Of a DNA stretch of 64,000 bases, positions 37,601 to 49,610 are shown in pieces (position 1 is the first letter of the stretch; each line of letters opens with the position of its first letter). The notes under the pieces were generated by a model that did not search any database, was not told where the DNA came from, and was given only the letters and a program-made list of their open reading frames with translations. A program made the translations under genes and the position numbers. Source of the DNA: Phoebastria nigripes (Eukaryota; Chordata; Aves; Procellariiformes; Diomedeidae); NCBI GenBank assembly GCA_035582835.1, contig JAYKAV010003066.1, positions 2,524,749 through 2,588,748 of the forward strand, written 5' to 3'.

Positions 37601-40600
37601 CTCTGATGTGCTTAGAGATGTGTAATTTGGTGGTTAGTGAATCGGCAATGCTCAACTCACTGGAAGTGAGGCGATAGCAGGGGCCCCTCCAAGCCCCTCT
37701 GCTCTGAGACATCTGTGCTGCAGATGGACCTGGCAAGTTTCTTGCCTCTGCCTCCTCTCCTGCCCCATTTTGCCTCTGGCACAGTCCTCAAAACCCTGCT
37801 GCCTTCCTCTGTGCTCTCTCCTTGCTCCAGGTTACTCAGAGCCCCGGCTGGCAGGGCAAGGAGGTAGGAGCAGGCGTGACNGACTGCACGACTGATGTGC
37901 TTGCAGCCCTGCTGCAGCTCACCCTGGGCAACACCTGTCCACCCCCATGTGGCACAGGGCAGCAGACAAAGAGGTGCTGAACCCCATGGCCCTGTCACCC
38001 CTTTTGCTAAACCCCTCATGGCTACAGCAAGCCACCTCCTTGTCCTCCACGTCATCATTTTCCACACAGGTCACTCGTCTCCTGCCTCCTGCCCAACAAA
38101 CTGAAGACGAAAACTGCCCTGTGCCCTGACTATCGATGGGTCCCCAAAGCACCATCCCTTTGCCTGAGGCAGAGGAGGGGACCAGGACCGGCCACCCCCT
38201 GCCCAGCTGGTCTCTCCCTCCCCATAGGGAAGAGCCCTGGAGAAGCTGCCAGTAAATCACAGCAATTGCTGTCAACTCCTAAGAGGTGGAGAGGGCAGAG
38301 GCCAGGTTTTATTGTGGCTTAACTCAGTAATTCCTCTGTCAGAGGGCTGATTTTGGGGACAAATATGTTGTGGAGCTTTAGGTTATTCTTTGCACAGAGA
38401 ATACAGAAGTGGAAGCAGCAGATTCAGGAACAAGGGAGAGCTTTTGCAAATTAAAGATGAAATGATGACTTGCAGACAACTGTTTAGGAACAACAAAATG
38501 GGAGTGCATCCCTCAGCCCTGACTAGACACCAGTCAGTCCAAAACAGGTGACGGTGGTCATGTGTAGTCTTGGTCAAGAACTATCAATGAGTGACACAAG
38601 CTAATCCATTTACATGCCAATGTATGCTCTGCTCGTACAAAGCACGGTTATCAGCATCCCCGCTTATAAGCAGCATGGGTCTTTGTGTGTACAGAAGCTA
38701 CAAAAGTGTCAGCTGAACTTTGCCTGGCCAGCAGAGAGGAAGCACATACTCTGCAAAGGTTAATCCTTAGTGCAGTTAAAATGGGTTATAGTTCAGTTAA
38801 ATGCCTGGACTACTGTCAGCTAGTTCTGTTCACCATCTGCAGAAAAAAAAAGTTTTTCTTGCCAAATCCAAAGGGCATCTCCATTTCCAAAAGCTGGAGG
38901 AACTTGCAGTCATTTCGGAGGAGTGTCAGCACTGGCTTCTGGTGTGGTTACAGATTGCAGGAAATCCTGGGGGAGCGGGTGGGAGGAGGAATGTAACCCC
39001 AGGGAGCTCTGATTCTCTCCCGTGGATGCTGCACCCAGAACGACTTGAGCCTAGCCACAAGGTTGTGCAAGCCTCCTAACCGCCTGGCAGCAAAANCAAA
39101 AACCATCTTGGAACTACTCTGACATCTGCCCCATCCCTGGAAGTGTTCAAGGTCAGGCTAGATGGGGCTTTGAGCAACCTGATCTAGTGAAAGATGTCCC
39201 TGCCCATGGCAGGGGGTTGGACTAGGTGATCTGTGAAGGTCCCTTCCAACCCAAACCCTTCTATGATTCTGTGATCTCTGTAGGTGCAAGCTCTGACATT
39301 TTCTATTTCTGTGCACACATTGCTAAAAATAGTAATTGTTGTTAATATTTCAGTTATTAAAACACATTCCTTCTTTACTTCCGCTTTCATGTTTCTTTAC
39401 CTTTTTCTCCAACTTTTAGCTTAATATCCTTTTCCCTACCAAAATTGCAACCAATAAAACTGGGTATGGAACAGCCAGAGGATGGCAGAGCACATGCACA
39501 GACAACGCCGTATCACTTAAGCTCCTAGATACAGTTTCAGTGATGGATAAGGGGATTCAGTAAGGTGGTTAATTTTGCCCTGAGATGAGCAATATCCTGA
39601 TCCCCTGTGAAAAATGCAGAAAAATCCCTTTGGAGCTTGTGCCATTTGGATGAGGATTTTATTATTTTTTCTCCAATTTTCTCTGATAACACCTCCCCAT
39701 TATCCTAGCCTGGACTTCAGGATAAAAATGGTTAAGGATGGCTCACAGAGAAACCTAAACAGNGGATTTTCAGGCAAACTCCCAGAACACTGACGCAGTC
39801 TGAAGTGGGCAATGAGGAGTTAAGAAAGTGTTTGGATTTACCTGGAATTCAGACTTTTTAATGCTGTTTCCTGTTCCTCTCTCTTTCTGCCTGAGTCTCT
39901 CCCCTGAGGTCGTGGGGCAGCAGCCCTGCAGCTGTGTCCAGATGCTGGGATTCAAGGTGTTCCCGTGACCAGCCAGTCACTTCCTCTGCAACAGATTCAG
40001 CAGGCGGAAAGCCCTGACCTGACCTCAGCAGTACCAGTGCAAAGCCAGTGCCTGAGAGCTTCCACCCACAGCCCAGACAGACGTAACTGGGTGGTAGAAG
40101 TGACTCCTGCCATAAACCTGACTCCCAAGCCGTGGGAGACATGGACTCTGTGGACTTGTGCAACTGCTACACTGCTGGATTGCATTTGGGAGTTGACTTC
40201 TGCATTTATGACAGGGGAAAAAAAATCCATCTGTATTGAAAAATCATGGCAAAAAAACTTACTCAAGTTTCACAGTAAATCTTCCAGGATGGGTTGAGTT
40301 AAAACCCTATCCTCTCTGTGAGGACTCAAATAACATTTAGGCAAAGCACAGATGACATGATGTGTGCCTTGGTACGTGTCTCGAGTGAGAATTGCAATAC
40401 TCTGTGCAATTAAGCAGCTGGGATAAGTGTCCCTGCAGACAGAATTTGTTCTTATCTGGTACTGAACATCGGAGTAGGTTGGTGATGGTGTTTCATGCCT
40501 GGCAATGCAAACTGGGAGGTGAGGAAGGAGAAACTCAGATGACTGATTCCTCTGAACGCATGCTGAGCTAAAGATGGTGACCGAAGCCTGTTGAAGGTTT

Positions 40601-41630
40601 CCGTGCCTTTTGTAATCAGTTATGAACAATCTCGGAGTGCTGCAGAGCCAGGGCAGGTGGTAATGCAGGGCTGGGTAGGAGGAGAGATGGATGGCAATGA
40701 ATGAGGGAATGGGTCAGCAAATGCAAGCCCTGTGCAATGGCCTCCCTGTAGTCCCTGGGACATGTCTGAGCATGGCCCACAGTTCCATATATCAGGTTTG
40801 GCTCTCTCAAAATATAGTTTACGGCTGAAGTATAACCAGAGGTTTCAACGGAGGTCCTATGGGAAGACAAGCAGGAGTAAATCCTTTGGAGCAGTGATGT
40901 CAGGGAGTCACATATGCAGCCATCAGAGGCTGAACTTCTTTCTGTGGCTTGAACATCATGACCTGCGATGTGCTGTCACTCCAGGATTGAGTTCATTTAG
41001 CAGACCTGAAGTTCAGGAGATATGTCAGAGAAAACCAGGGGAAAATCATACAAACGGAATAGACTCCAGTGTGATTTTTCTGAGTTTTTTGTAGGGGAAC
41101 AGGGTAGTGGTCATCACAGGATAAATTTAGCCACCCTATTCCTTTCAAGCTGATCAACAAAATCCATATTAAAAATGACCTTAAAATGGTGACTTCCATA
41201 TTTGTAAACTGGATATTGTGAAGCCAGGGAATGAGAAAAATACTGCACACTTTACGCCACAATATCGTTTGTAACATCTCTCTTTTCCCCCTCTTCCAAA
41301 ATATGTACTGACACACTTTTTAAAGTACGTCACAGAGTACTTCATTTTTCTGTAGAGACTCAAACATCTTAATATTCAGTAAACCATTTTTATGTACCAC
41401 TGAGCTGGCTGAAAAACAAGGGGGTTTTTCCCTCTGGATTGAAATAAGGCAGACAGAGGATGTCAGGCTTAGCTGATTAGAGAGTCAGGCTTTTCTTAGT
41501 CTTGAAAGATTATTTATCCTTATAGATTTAAAAACTCTTCAGTTGTGAAGAATTTAAATAATGCTTTATATAAACGATGACATACAACAATATTGTAATT
41601 TGTAGGGTATGCAATACATTCACTTTATTA
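34700..41630. other. Intergenic region between PROZ and the F10-like pseudogene
   Basis: About 7 kb without a recognisable gene. It contains a CR1 end at 39131-39275 and GC-richer stretches near 35.1-35.4, 36.8-37.6 and 37.7-38.3 kb with overlapping chance open frames. A minus-strand ATG frame at 35450 starts with a hydrophobic segment (KKPLFLSLVVALTVEM) but has no clear partner exon. Confidence 0.6.
39131..39275 (+). mobile_element. CR1 LINE, 3' end fragment
   Basis: It carries the hallmark CR1 3' sequence GGTCCCTTCCAACCC and ends ATGATTCTGTGAT, the CR1-type terminal repeat. It is 5' truncated, as most CR1 copies are. Confidence 0.85.
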
Positions 41631-41633
41631 TAG

Positions 41634-41639
41634 CCAAAA
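41634..41639 (-). terminator. Candidate polyadenylation signal of the F10-like pseudogene
   Basis: The minus-strand reading is AATAAA, about 680 bases after the stop of the F10-like terminal exon. Spacing resembles that in F10 proper (about 800 bases). Confidence 0.4.
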
Positions 41640-42320
41640 TCACGACATGAATACCAATGGTGAAGAAAGTATCTCAGAAAGAAAGCAAGAACATATCAGA
41701 AGAACACTAGTGATTTTGGTGATGATAAGCAAACTTTTCCAATTCAATGAGCTTCATCTAACAACTCATTTGTTTCAGTGACATGCCCAGTTATTTAGAC
41801 TTGTGTNGATACATGGGTGGTTTTCGCATTTTCTAGCGTTTTCTGTGTACACATATATAAATCTAGAAAATTAGGTAGCTTTTCCAGAGGCTTTTAAAAT
41901 GCTGTCCCACTCTGATACTGTCTTACTTTGATATTATCCTAGTCTGGTTTGTTTCTACAAAGCAGGTACTGCCACAGAAATGTTGAGTTAGTTCCAACTT
42001 TCATGCAATGGGAGGGGGCTTACTAGCACAGCCAAAGCCTCCAATAGACAAATTTAGGTTATCACAGCAAGAGCANAAGGAGTTCCTAAACCATCACATT
42101 TGAAGAAATTTCATTATTGTCCAAAACCAGCAAGCTCTGTTTGAAGTCCAAGCCCATGTTCTGAAAAGCAGGCATTAGCTCATAAAGGAATAGATGGTGT
42201 CTCTTAAGGAAGCACAAACTATCAGAATTTTAGCAAGCATGTTAAAAAGAGGAAACTATTACTTAGGGATCAGATCTGATGGCTAAGACAAGACAATTAG
42301 GTTGATTAAATGTCAAACCG

Positions 42321-42868
42321 TTAAGAGTTTCCTGTCAAAACACTTCTTACCCAGGGTAGAAACTTTGACAAGTTGGTGTATACTCCACATTTCCCTTGCC
42401 TTCCACACCCTTCTCCCCAGCTGATGATACCAGTAACAAAATACGTGCCATTGTATTTGGTTACACGGGGGCTTCCTCCATCTCCTTGGCAGACATCTTT
42501 TCTATCTTTATCATAACCAGCACAGAACATGTTTTCTGTGCCCAGGCTATGAAGGGTGAGCTTGCAAGTGTCCCTGTCCACATAAGGGATTTGAAGCACT
42601 TTCATTCTTTTGACTGGCCACGCACGTTCAAACATGTTCCCAAAGCCACTGACAATTCCAAATGTTTGGTTCATCAGAACATCGTTAGCAAAGTCTTCTT
42701 CTGGAAGGTATGCTGGGACAACATCCTCAGAAAATGTGATAGGTTCCTCTAATTTGAGAAGGGCTATGTCACTATCAAAAGGTTCTGTATCAAATTCAGA
42801 ATGTGCAATTATTTTTTCCGCTCTGTGCATTGCTCTACTTGGCTCTTCCCTTTCTTTGTCCACCATCC
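42321..42868 (-). pseudogene. F10-like pseudogene exon 8, intact frame but catalytic serine lost
   Basis: The frame begins GMVDKEREEP and ends VRSVLTGNS. It is clearly factor X-like: [46 protein letters not shown]. The S1-pocket Asp (DVCQGD) and the triad Asp (DSDIALL) remain. The serine motif is GDGGSP, VVPAYLPE replaces the usual PACLPE, and KCGVY has an extra Cys. Confidence 0.8.
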
Positions 42869-43937
42869 CTGTGTCAGATTATTAAAGCAGTTGTTAATAA
42901 GACAATACCAACAAGTCTAACTGCATCTCGATAAAAGAAGGCACCAAAGTTCCTTGCATTTTGTATAGGCATTGTACTGTACAAATAAAATAGACCAGGC
43001 CTGTATCCTGATGCTGTAGCATTTTATACCCATTTTGGAGGGGTTTAGAGGGCTGCCAAAATGCCAAGCAAGTAGAAAATCAGAACTTTGCTATCGGAAT
43101 AATGCTCTCAATGAAAGCTTTGATATAAAGTTTTGGGCTTCATTACAGTATTCCCAATGGCACTCTTAACGATACACAACCAAAAGCCTCAACACAGAAG
43201 AGAAGGATCTTGCCCCTCTCATTTGTAGAGCAACATAGTCAAACAGACTTAAACAGGAAATAGATACTCATTTTCTTTTAGAACTTTAACGTTCTGCATA
43301 CAAAAATTTATGAGTTTATATATATATAGTCTTTCACAATTTGTATGAAGTATCTTTGGGAATTAAATGGACAGACAGTTGGAGTTTAGGCAAACACAAT
43401 TTTTGCTTTACTGTTGTAGGCTGAGTACAATTTTTATGACCCAGAACACCATTTTTCAGTGCCTAGAACTTGTGATAAACTACTTTTTCATAAATGACAG
43501 TAATAAATAATAAATTTGAGGTTTCAAGTATGGAACAGTCTCAGACTAGTATCTATATGCTGTCAAAACAGCTATTGCTAACATCTGAATGAGGCATCTG
43601 GAATTCTTCAAGGTTTGGCCAACACAGGAAATTGCATGAAGGTGTAACNTTAGACCAATTTAACGACATCAGCTCAACCTTACTTGCCAACATACCTTTC
43701 CAGTTTATACTTGGCTTCTATCATATACAAACTATGCTAGGCCAAGCCAAGCTTAAAGAAACTGTCCATTCAACGAAGTTGAACGTGTATTTCACTGTCA
43801 AGTGACAACATGAGGCAGTGGGAAATAACAAGAGGGTTAAGAAAAACTCTGGCAGAATTCCGTGCCTTGCATATGGAGACTAGAACACAAGGCAGTTTCT
43901 TATTTTTGTCGTAAAGGGCAAAATGAGAAGCACTTAC

Positions 43938-44056
43938 CAACAAGAACCCATAGGTCTTTAGACTGGTTAATGCAATGAGCTCCAGAAAGTAAAATACTCG
44001 TTCAGAATTGTCCCNCCACAAAACCATTCATCGTACTCATCTGCTAGTAGAACAGC
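43938..44056 (-). pseudogene. F10-like pseudogene exon 7, frameshifted
   Basis: Both splice sites are intact (CTCTGCAG, GTTG|GTAAGTGC). It starts [20 protein letters not shown], then the frame is lost; the downstream frame resumes as LLSGAHCINQS. Length is 119 nt against 118 in F10: one extra codon minus two bases. One N lies at 44015 but sits where the frame is still correct. Confidence 0.8.
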
Positions 44057-44768
44057 CTGCAGAGAGAAGAAAGATAAAGCACAAAAACATAAGTACAGAG
44101 AAATCCTGAACAGCTAGCTGAGATTCAAGCAGTTTTCTTAAAGTAGACATTTTCATAGGTATTTTCTGTCAAAGGCATCCTTCATTCAGAGGTGGTGAGA
44201 ATTACACGGAGATGTAGCCACTACAGCGGGAAACTTGTCAAAGACAGATCTTTTTTCTGGCTCAAAGCGGAGTTTGTGCATTCAGTTATTTTACCAACAG
44301 TTTTTGGTTGTTATCTTTTAAACAAAATTTAGCTAATATTGTAATAGCACTGTTCCTGCTTGGGTTTTTTGTTTTGCTTTAGTCTTGGCCACAACAGGAA
44401 TTCAGGCTAGTCTTCTGATACCGCCATGCTGCAACCCGAGTAACNGGGTGGCTGGCAGGGAAGGGGCCCTGTGGCTCACCCAGCTCCACGTCCCGTATCT
44501 GCAATCCTACTTCACTCCTGGCCTCCCCCTCTCAGCATTTGCTTGATGCTGAAATGGAGGCACAACGTCATTTATGGTAGGAGACCTGTGCAGAAACACC
44601 ATACTCAGGAGAGTGCAAAGACCACCCCAAATGTTGACACTAGGGAAGTCTGTCTCAAATCAACTAAGTACCCTTGGCAAATGGGGATAAGTATGATGAA
44701 GAATAAATGGCTGACAGTCCTGGTGAGCCGGGTCAGATGTTAAACATCTCAGGACAAGGGTGCCTCAC

Positions 44769-44944
44769 CTGCCACAGGGATGCGCTGGGTAAACTGCCAG
44801 CCTCCCCGGTGACCTCCGGATGGCAGCTCAGGGCCTCAGTGGTTTCCTCATTTTCAGGATGAGCATCTGGACTTGCTGTGGTTCCTGTGACTTTCTCTCA
44901 ACCAGCTTCATGATTTCTTTGAAGCTTACAACACGGAAACTTGA
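44769..44944 (-). pseudogene. F10-like pseudogene exon 6, stop codon and no activation site
   Basis: After acceptor CCTTCACAG it reads VKFPCCKLQRNHEAG then TGA; after the stop, the same frame continues to SLPSASLWQ with donor CAG|GTGAGG. In F10 the same exon starts VKYPCGK and ends in RIVGGDE...CPWQ. It is 176 nt against 251 and keeps both exon phases. The light-chain Cys (FPC) is retained. Confidence 0.75.
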
Positions 44945-45410
44945 CTGTGAAGGCAAAACCAAAACGCTAATACTTGATGTCTGGATGGTACCGGGACTTT
45001 GAGGCACGTGTTGCATGCTGAGAGCAAGACGTTCCCGTCCATAACCCTGAGCAAACAGCTGTGAAGGCTCAGATGCTGTTACCAGCCTTCACTTTAGCTC
45101 AGAGCTACCTTTCTTGCTGATTTAAGTGAATTTATAGGATGTGGAGGACCACGGTCTTCTAGCTCTGTGGGGGACAGTGCCTGTGCTGTCCCTGAAGCAC
45201 CAAGCCAAGTGACATGCAAGGGATAGTAACCTCCAGCAGAGCAGAAGGAAAGACAGTTGCTGATGAAAACAATTTCCATCATCACCAAAGTGCCCTTCCA
45301 CAGAGCTTGTCTGACAGAGCCCTCAGTATAAGGGACAGTTTCATGGTCAAAAAAGTAAATCTAGCTTCCAGTGCACCTCTTGTTGTTCTTCACCACAAGA
45401 AATTATTCAA

Positions 45411-45440
45411 ACCTGCTGGAACATGGGTTTTGCAGTCAAA
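45411..45440 (-). pseudogene. Third EGF2 exon fragment
   Basis: The minus strand reads GACTGCAAAACCCATGTTCC then AGCAG|GT, differing by one base over 25 from the relic at 46437. Only the 3' end of the exon is recognisable. Confidence 0.5.
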
Positions 45441-46436
45441 AGCAGCCTTTAGAGTTACAGATAGGTACCTACAGTGGAGGAAAATGGTTTGCAGGGAAAC
45501 AGGTCACCTTCAGGCAATCAACTCTTCATGAAAATGAGAGAAAACTCGCTTAACAGTTCAAGGAAAACTATTTGACAGCAGCCTTTTGCAATTTAATTAG
45601 ATATGCAGGTGTCCTTATCAGGGGTGGCTCTGCCAGATGTTTCAAGACATTAACAAAAACTTTGCAAATGCAAAAGGACCAGAATGGTTGAAAAATAAAA
45701 ATCATTTTCCACTTCTAAAACTTGCCCATTTTGAGCAAGTCGGCAAATGTGTTCAGCATTTTCAAAGTATTTAAAAGTTAAACACCTTTCGTTATTGGCA
45801 TCATTGTTTTTGTTTACCTGCTGTTATTAAATCTTTTGTAATTGGGAAACAGAGCAAAGTATTCTATGTTAGGAATTATAAGCTCATGACAGCAATTTGG
45901 TATTAAATTACAAAGGACATTATAACAAATATCATCAGACAGACAGAAGAATAGACTAAGATTAATAATTGTTAATGTTCATTTTGAATGCAGGCAAAAC
46001 TGATGGATTTAAATTCAATGTCAGTAGTTATTTATGTCTTTAGGTTACTATGTTAACTGCAGAAAACCTGCTTTTAGAAGAGAACAGAAAGGCAGGTTTA
46101 AAAGGTATTCCTTTTAAATGGAACAGGTGATATTTGAGGGGAAACAAGTGGGATATAACTGCAATCACATTATGTCATTACCGCTGAAATTATAATGAGT
46201 CCTTGTGAACTGTATATTGTAAAGGGAGAAGTTTCTTGGGTTCCTACTCGTTTGGATCTGTAGGTGTCCAGCACAAGCTGGAGGCCTTGAAAACAGCCAC
46301 CAATTCTCACTAATGATAAATCTAACCTGTTCCTTTCTAACAAAATCTCCTAAAGCATGAGACACCTGTTTCAATCTGTGAGAGACGAGAAATCAGAGCC
46401 CCGTTGTAACCACGAGTTTCTCATATGGCTTCGTAC

Positions 46437-46545
46437 CTGCTGGGACATGGGTTTTGCAGTCCGCTCTGAGAACGCACCCACTTGCACAGAACACTTCCAT
46501 GCGCTATTTTTGCCACTGCACATCGCTCGCAGTTGCACAATTTGA
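46437..46545 (-). pseudogene. Second, degenerate EGF2 exon copy
   Basis: It aligns to the EGF2 exon of F10 with two single-base deletions: recognisable pieces are CSGKNSAWKC, then CASGCVLRADCKTHVPA, followed by GCAG|GTACGAAGCC, close to the F10 exon 5 donor and flank. By position relative to conserved intron 5 sequence it is the direct counterpart of F10 exon 5. Confidence 0.65.
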
Positions 46546-46740
46546 TGTTACTTAAATCATGACCTTTAGCTAAGATCTTATTAACTTTGTTGGCAACACC
46601 TCAAGCAAGCCATGTGAAAGGTGTGAACAGTTAACATTATTCCTTATGCTAAAATGGCACTGCAACACACCAGCACTTCCCAAACGTGGTGAAGGTGTGA
46701 TGTGTGTCCCACAGAATGAACTTTAAGTGTGGCTTTGTAC

Positions 46741-46872
46741 CTACAGGAACGCAGGTTTTGTTGTCATTGCCCAGGGCATAGCCAGCAGCCCAGGAACATA
46801 TGACTCCTTCATCTTCAGTTTTGCAGAACTGCTCACAGTTCCCATTGTTGACCTTGCATGCATTCGGTATGA
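46741..46872 (-). pseudogene. F10-like pseudogene EGF2 exon, near-intact copy with Cys to Trp
   Basis: A 132-nt phase 1-1 exon reads IPNACKVNNGNCEQFC then VICSWAAGYALG and KTCVPV. The factor X consensus has CSCAxGY; here the second Cys is Trp (TGG), which would break an EGF disulfide. Acceptor CTTTGCAG and donor GTAG|GTACAA are usable. Confidence 0.75.
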
Positions 46873-47439
46873 CTGCAAAGGAGACAGATGTATAGGCAGG
46901 TTACAAATTCATGGTGATTTCATAAAAGCACAAGCAGCTCATAAAACCTCGCTTGCAAACATTAGTCAAACACCCCACCATTTCNGGAAATTCTGTGCAA
47001 TTCCTGCCAAAGGCCTTAGTAATAACAACAGTTGTGACTACCNTTATTTAAAAAATGGTAAGCTGTCAATATTAGGTAGACCACTATTATTTTACATCNT
47101 ATGCTGTGTTTCCCAGCTATAACTGGCAGCTCTTTGAAGGCAAAGGAAGGGATAATCCGTACTTGCCAGAACAGCCATCGTACCAAGGCAAAGCTGAACA
47201 TGGGTGTGGGTAAGAGGCTAAAATTAGCAACAACTAAAGTATGAGTAATAAATCAAGTACTGGACTCTTGGTAGACTCTTGCAATATTCCTTTTCCATCT
47301 GTATATGGCTCATACTACTCACTCTAGCTCAGTCCCTGGCATTGCAAGATCACAGGCAGAATGGCAAGAGCTCTTCCCAGCGCTAACAGTGTGAGAGCAA
47401 GGAGAGGTAAAACAGTCCTAACAGATGCTGTCTAACCTG

Positions 47440-47765
47440 TTCCTACAGATCCACAATGAGATTCCGCAGCTCACCCACGCAACCTAATCTGCTCCTTAAC
47501 TAGCCTTATAACATCTGTAAAGTGTTTCCTAATATCTAACCTGAGCGTCCCTCAGTGTGGTGTGATCCCATTGCTTCTTGTCCTAGCTGTTCATCCTAGT
47601 GAAAATGGAGACTTCTTGCTTTTATTAAATATTTTACAAATTTCCTTGGTTGTGTGCTGTGGGACCGAGGGTGAAGTTTTGTTTTTGTGTTTACTGAATT
47701 ACCTCCTATTTATGTTGGACCACTGTTCCAGTTTCATAAGATTGTCTTGAACTCTCATCTCGACT
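47440..47765 (-). mobile_element. CR1 LINE fragment, minus orientation
   Basis: It contains the CR1-like string AATATCTAACCTGAGCGTCC followed by CCATTGCTTCTTGTCCTAGC, as seen in the internal 3' region of CR1 read in reverse. Ends are approximate. Confidence 0.6.
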
Positions 47766-49130
47766 TATGGTAGTCTGGAATGAGCTACAAATGCAGTGAG
47801 TAAACACTCTCTTCTCCCTTGCATGTCACTCTGGAAAATACCAAGTATCAGAGGTCCTCAGGCTCACCTGTGTGAAACCCTGCACTCCATATAATCTTTC
47901 AACTGACTAGCACAGTTTCCCAAACAGGTGTGCACCAAACTTACAGTAGTTTCATCCAGACCAGTGTTTCTCTTTCTGTAACAATAAAAGCATTACATAA
48001 AATGATGTTAGAAGCCTCCCTTAACGGAGAGATCTGGCATGTACTGCGTATTTTGCAGCCACCCAGCCTGTTATTCTGTCCTTGGAGGAGATTGATGTGA
48101 TGTGATTTGTTCCTGACTAGTGCAACTCAGCAGTTTCTTTCCTCCTTGTTGGACACAAGTAATCTGGTACCTTAAGGAATAAAGATTTTCTTCTCTATTA
48201 GGAACAGACNAACATTTTCCTTGGTCTCTCTTCCAATATCCATATACTTAGATCAGCTCTTGATTTTCACATCATGTTTATCTTATTGTATTTGCTCCTT
48301 AGCTTCTCTGGGTTTATGCCAGGATGTTTGCAATTCTTTTACACAGATCCAGATTTTTCTATACTTCCTTCTGGAGGTCAGGTCATGACGGAGCTCATGT
48401 TTTTAATTAATCCTCCTGTCCTTTCTTGACCTTGGGATAGTTTGGACATGTGCCTTAAACGCTTTGTGGTTTTGTGTTTTTTTTTTTAAGTAGCCAAATC
48501 TTTTTCTCTTTAAAAATGCATTACTTTTATTCTCTTGTTCTTTTTCTTTACTTCCTTCATGAGCTCTGTCATTCTACAGTTACTTTTATTAAAGCAATCT
48601 TCCGTCTTTGTATTGTCAGCCACTTCTAGTCTGTTGGTTAAAATCAAATGTAGATTAGCNCACTCCAAATTGCTTTCTACATGTTTGTAAGAGAAAACTT
48701 TCCTTGAAGCATCCTGAAGACTCTTAGGGCACCCCTAGTCCCACTAAGTACCTTTCCCACCTCATCGCTAGCATGTCAAAATCTCCCTCTTACTCCCAGC
48801 TCTTGTAATGTGGGTGACTCAGATGTTTGTTCAGTTGTGTCCAACTAGTCCTCTGTAATCACTGAATTACTTTTACAGCAAAATTAAACAACAAGGCATG
48901 CATCATGTCTGCAGTATGATTCACACACTTACTCTGTAGAGAAGCATCTCAGGCTCCAACCTCAAAGACAGGTGGGACGCTTCCTCAAGTGGAGATGTGA
49001 TGTTTGTGTTGAGATTTAGACAAGCAAGCACAGTGTGGGTGTGGGGTTCTGGTTCCCCTCTGCTCTGTTAAACCTTGGGGTATTCGTCTTGTCACTCAAT
49101 AGCTTGTGAATGGATAAAAAGGACATGAAG
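47766..49130. other. Intron 1 region of the F10-like pseudogene
   Basis: AT-rich sequence where the Gla, aromatic-stack and EGF1 exons should lie. I searched both the propeptide/Gla pattern and the EGF1 cysteine pattern by eye and saw neither. Nothing else was recognised. Confidence 0.5.
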
Positions 49131-49417
49131 TATAGCACATCGTTTGTGCTGTCAGTTTGAAAGCCCTGCATATGGACATATTAACCCCGTATTTTACACT
49201 GACACAATTGTTTCAGTCCAAAATGGTATTCCCTTAATGACTAAGCCCTGGATATTATTGCACTGCAGCAGACAAATGGGAGCAACGCGGATGAGAAAGC
49301 AAAGCTACCAGGTTTCCACTCATGTCACCCTGGTCCATAAAGCTCAAATAATGGCAAATAATTACCTGTGTGGTTTAGGCCAAGCAGCACAAAGCCAAGT
49401 TAAAGCAAAGGCTGTAC

Positions 49418-49493
49418 CTGCCTGCACCATCTGAAGGAAAAGGAGGACAATGGGAAGAAGCCACATTGTCCTGCAATGACCTGCCATTGCCAT
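49418..49493 (-). pseudogene. Exon 1 (signal peptide) of the F10-like pseudogene
   Basis: Two in-frame ATGs (49493 and 49487) precede a leucine-rich core, TMWLLPIVLLFLQMVQA, and a phase-1 donor GCAG|GTACAG. Sequence and flanks match PROZ exon 1 (34469-34535) closely, sharing CTTTTCCTTCAGA in the coding part. The exon is open and could still be transcribed. Confidence 0.65.
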
Positions 49494-49610
49494 CCTCCGA
49501 GTTCATTGTGTGTCTCCCACCAGTTTCTCTGCAGGGCTCTGGGGCATCTGCTAAATGAGAAACACTACAGTGCACAGGTCATTAACTCATGAAAAAACAA
49601 AACCTCTAAG

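Larger units (their letters stand above)
42321..49493 (-). pseudogene. Decayed tandem paralogue of coagulation factor X with PROZ-like exon 1
   Basis: Recognised parts on the minus strand: exon 1 (49418-49487 or 49493), EGF2 (46741-46872), an EGF2 relic (about 46437-46545), an EGF2 fragment (about 45411-45440), exon 6 (44769-44944), exon 7 (43938-44056) and exon 8 (42321-42868). Exon 8 is open for its full length and is 548 nt, the same as exon 8 of F10 at 52836-53383. Lesions: TGA at 44898-44900 in exon 6, loss of the RIVGG site, a net 2-base deletion in exon 7 just before the catalytic His, GDSGGP changed to GDGGSP, an EGF2 Cys changed to Trp, and the heavy-chain Cys of the interchain bond changed to Tyr. 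No Gla, aromatic-stack or EGF1 exon was found. A secreted non-protease product is possible only if some lesions are assembly errors; a pseudogene is the better call. Confidence 0.72.

Noticed and set aside
35926..38300. Many overlapping open frames on both strands in the PROZ/F10-like gap
   Set aside because: The frames overlap in all phases, have biased composition and no recognisable motif. I treat them as chance.
47120..47200. Possible EGF1 relic of the F10-like copy (minus strand, CSALPWYDGC)
   Set aside because: Only the last part resembles an EGF1 exon end. The upstream cysteine pattern is absent and the splice site is poor, so it is too weak to annotate.
42321..49493. Calling this locus F7
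   Set aside because: The protease exon is closest to the F10 copy in the window (same length, same NMFCAGY and TYFVTGI strings), and F7 is expected on the far side of F10, outside the window.
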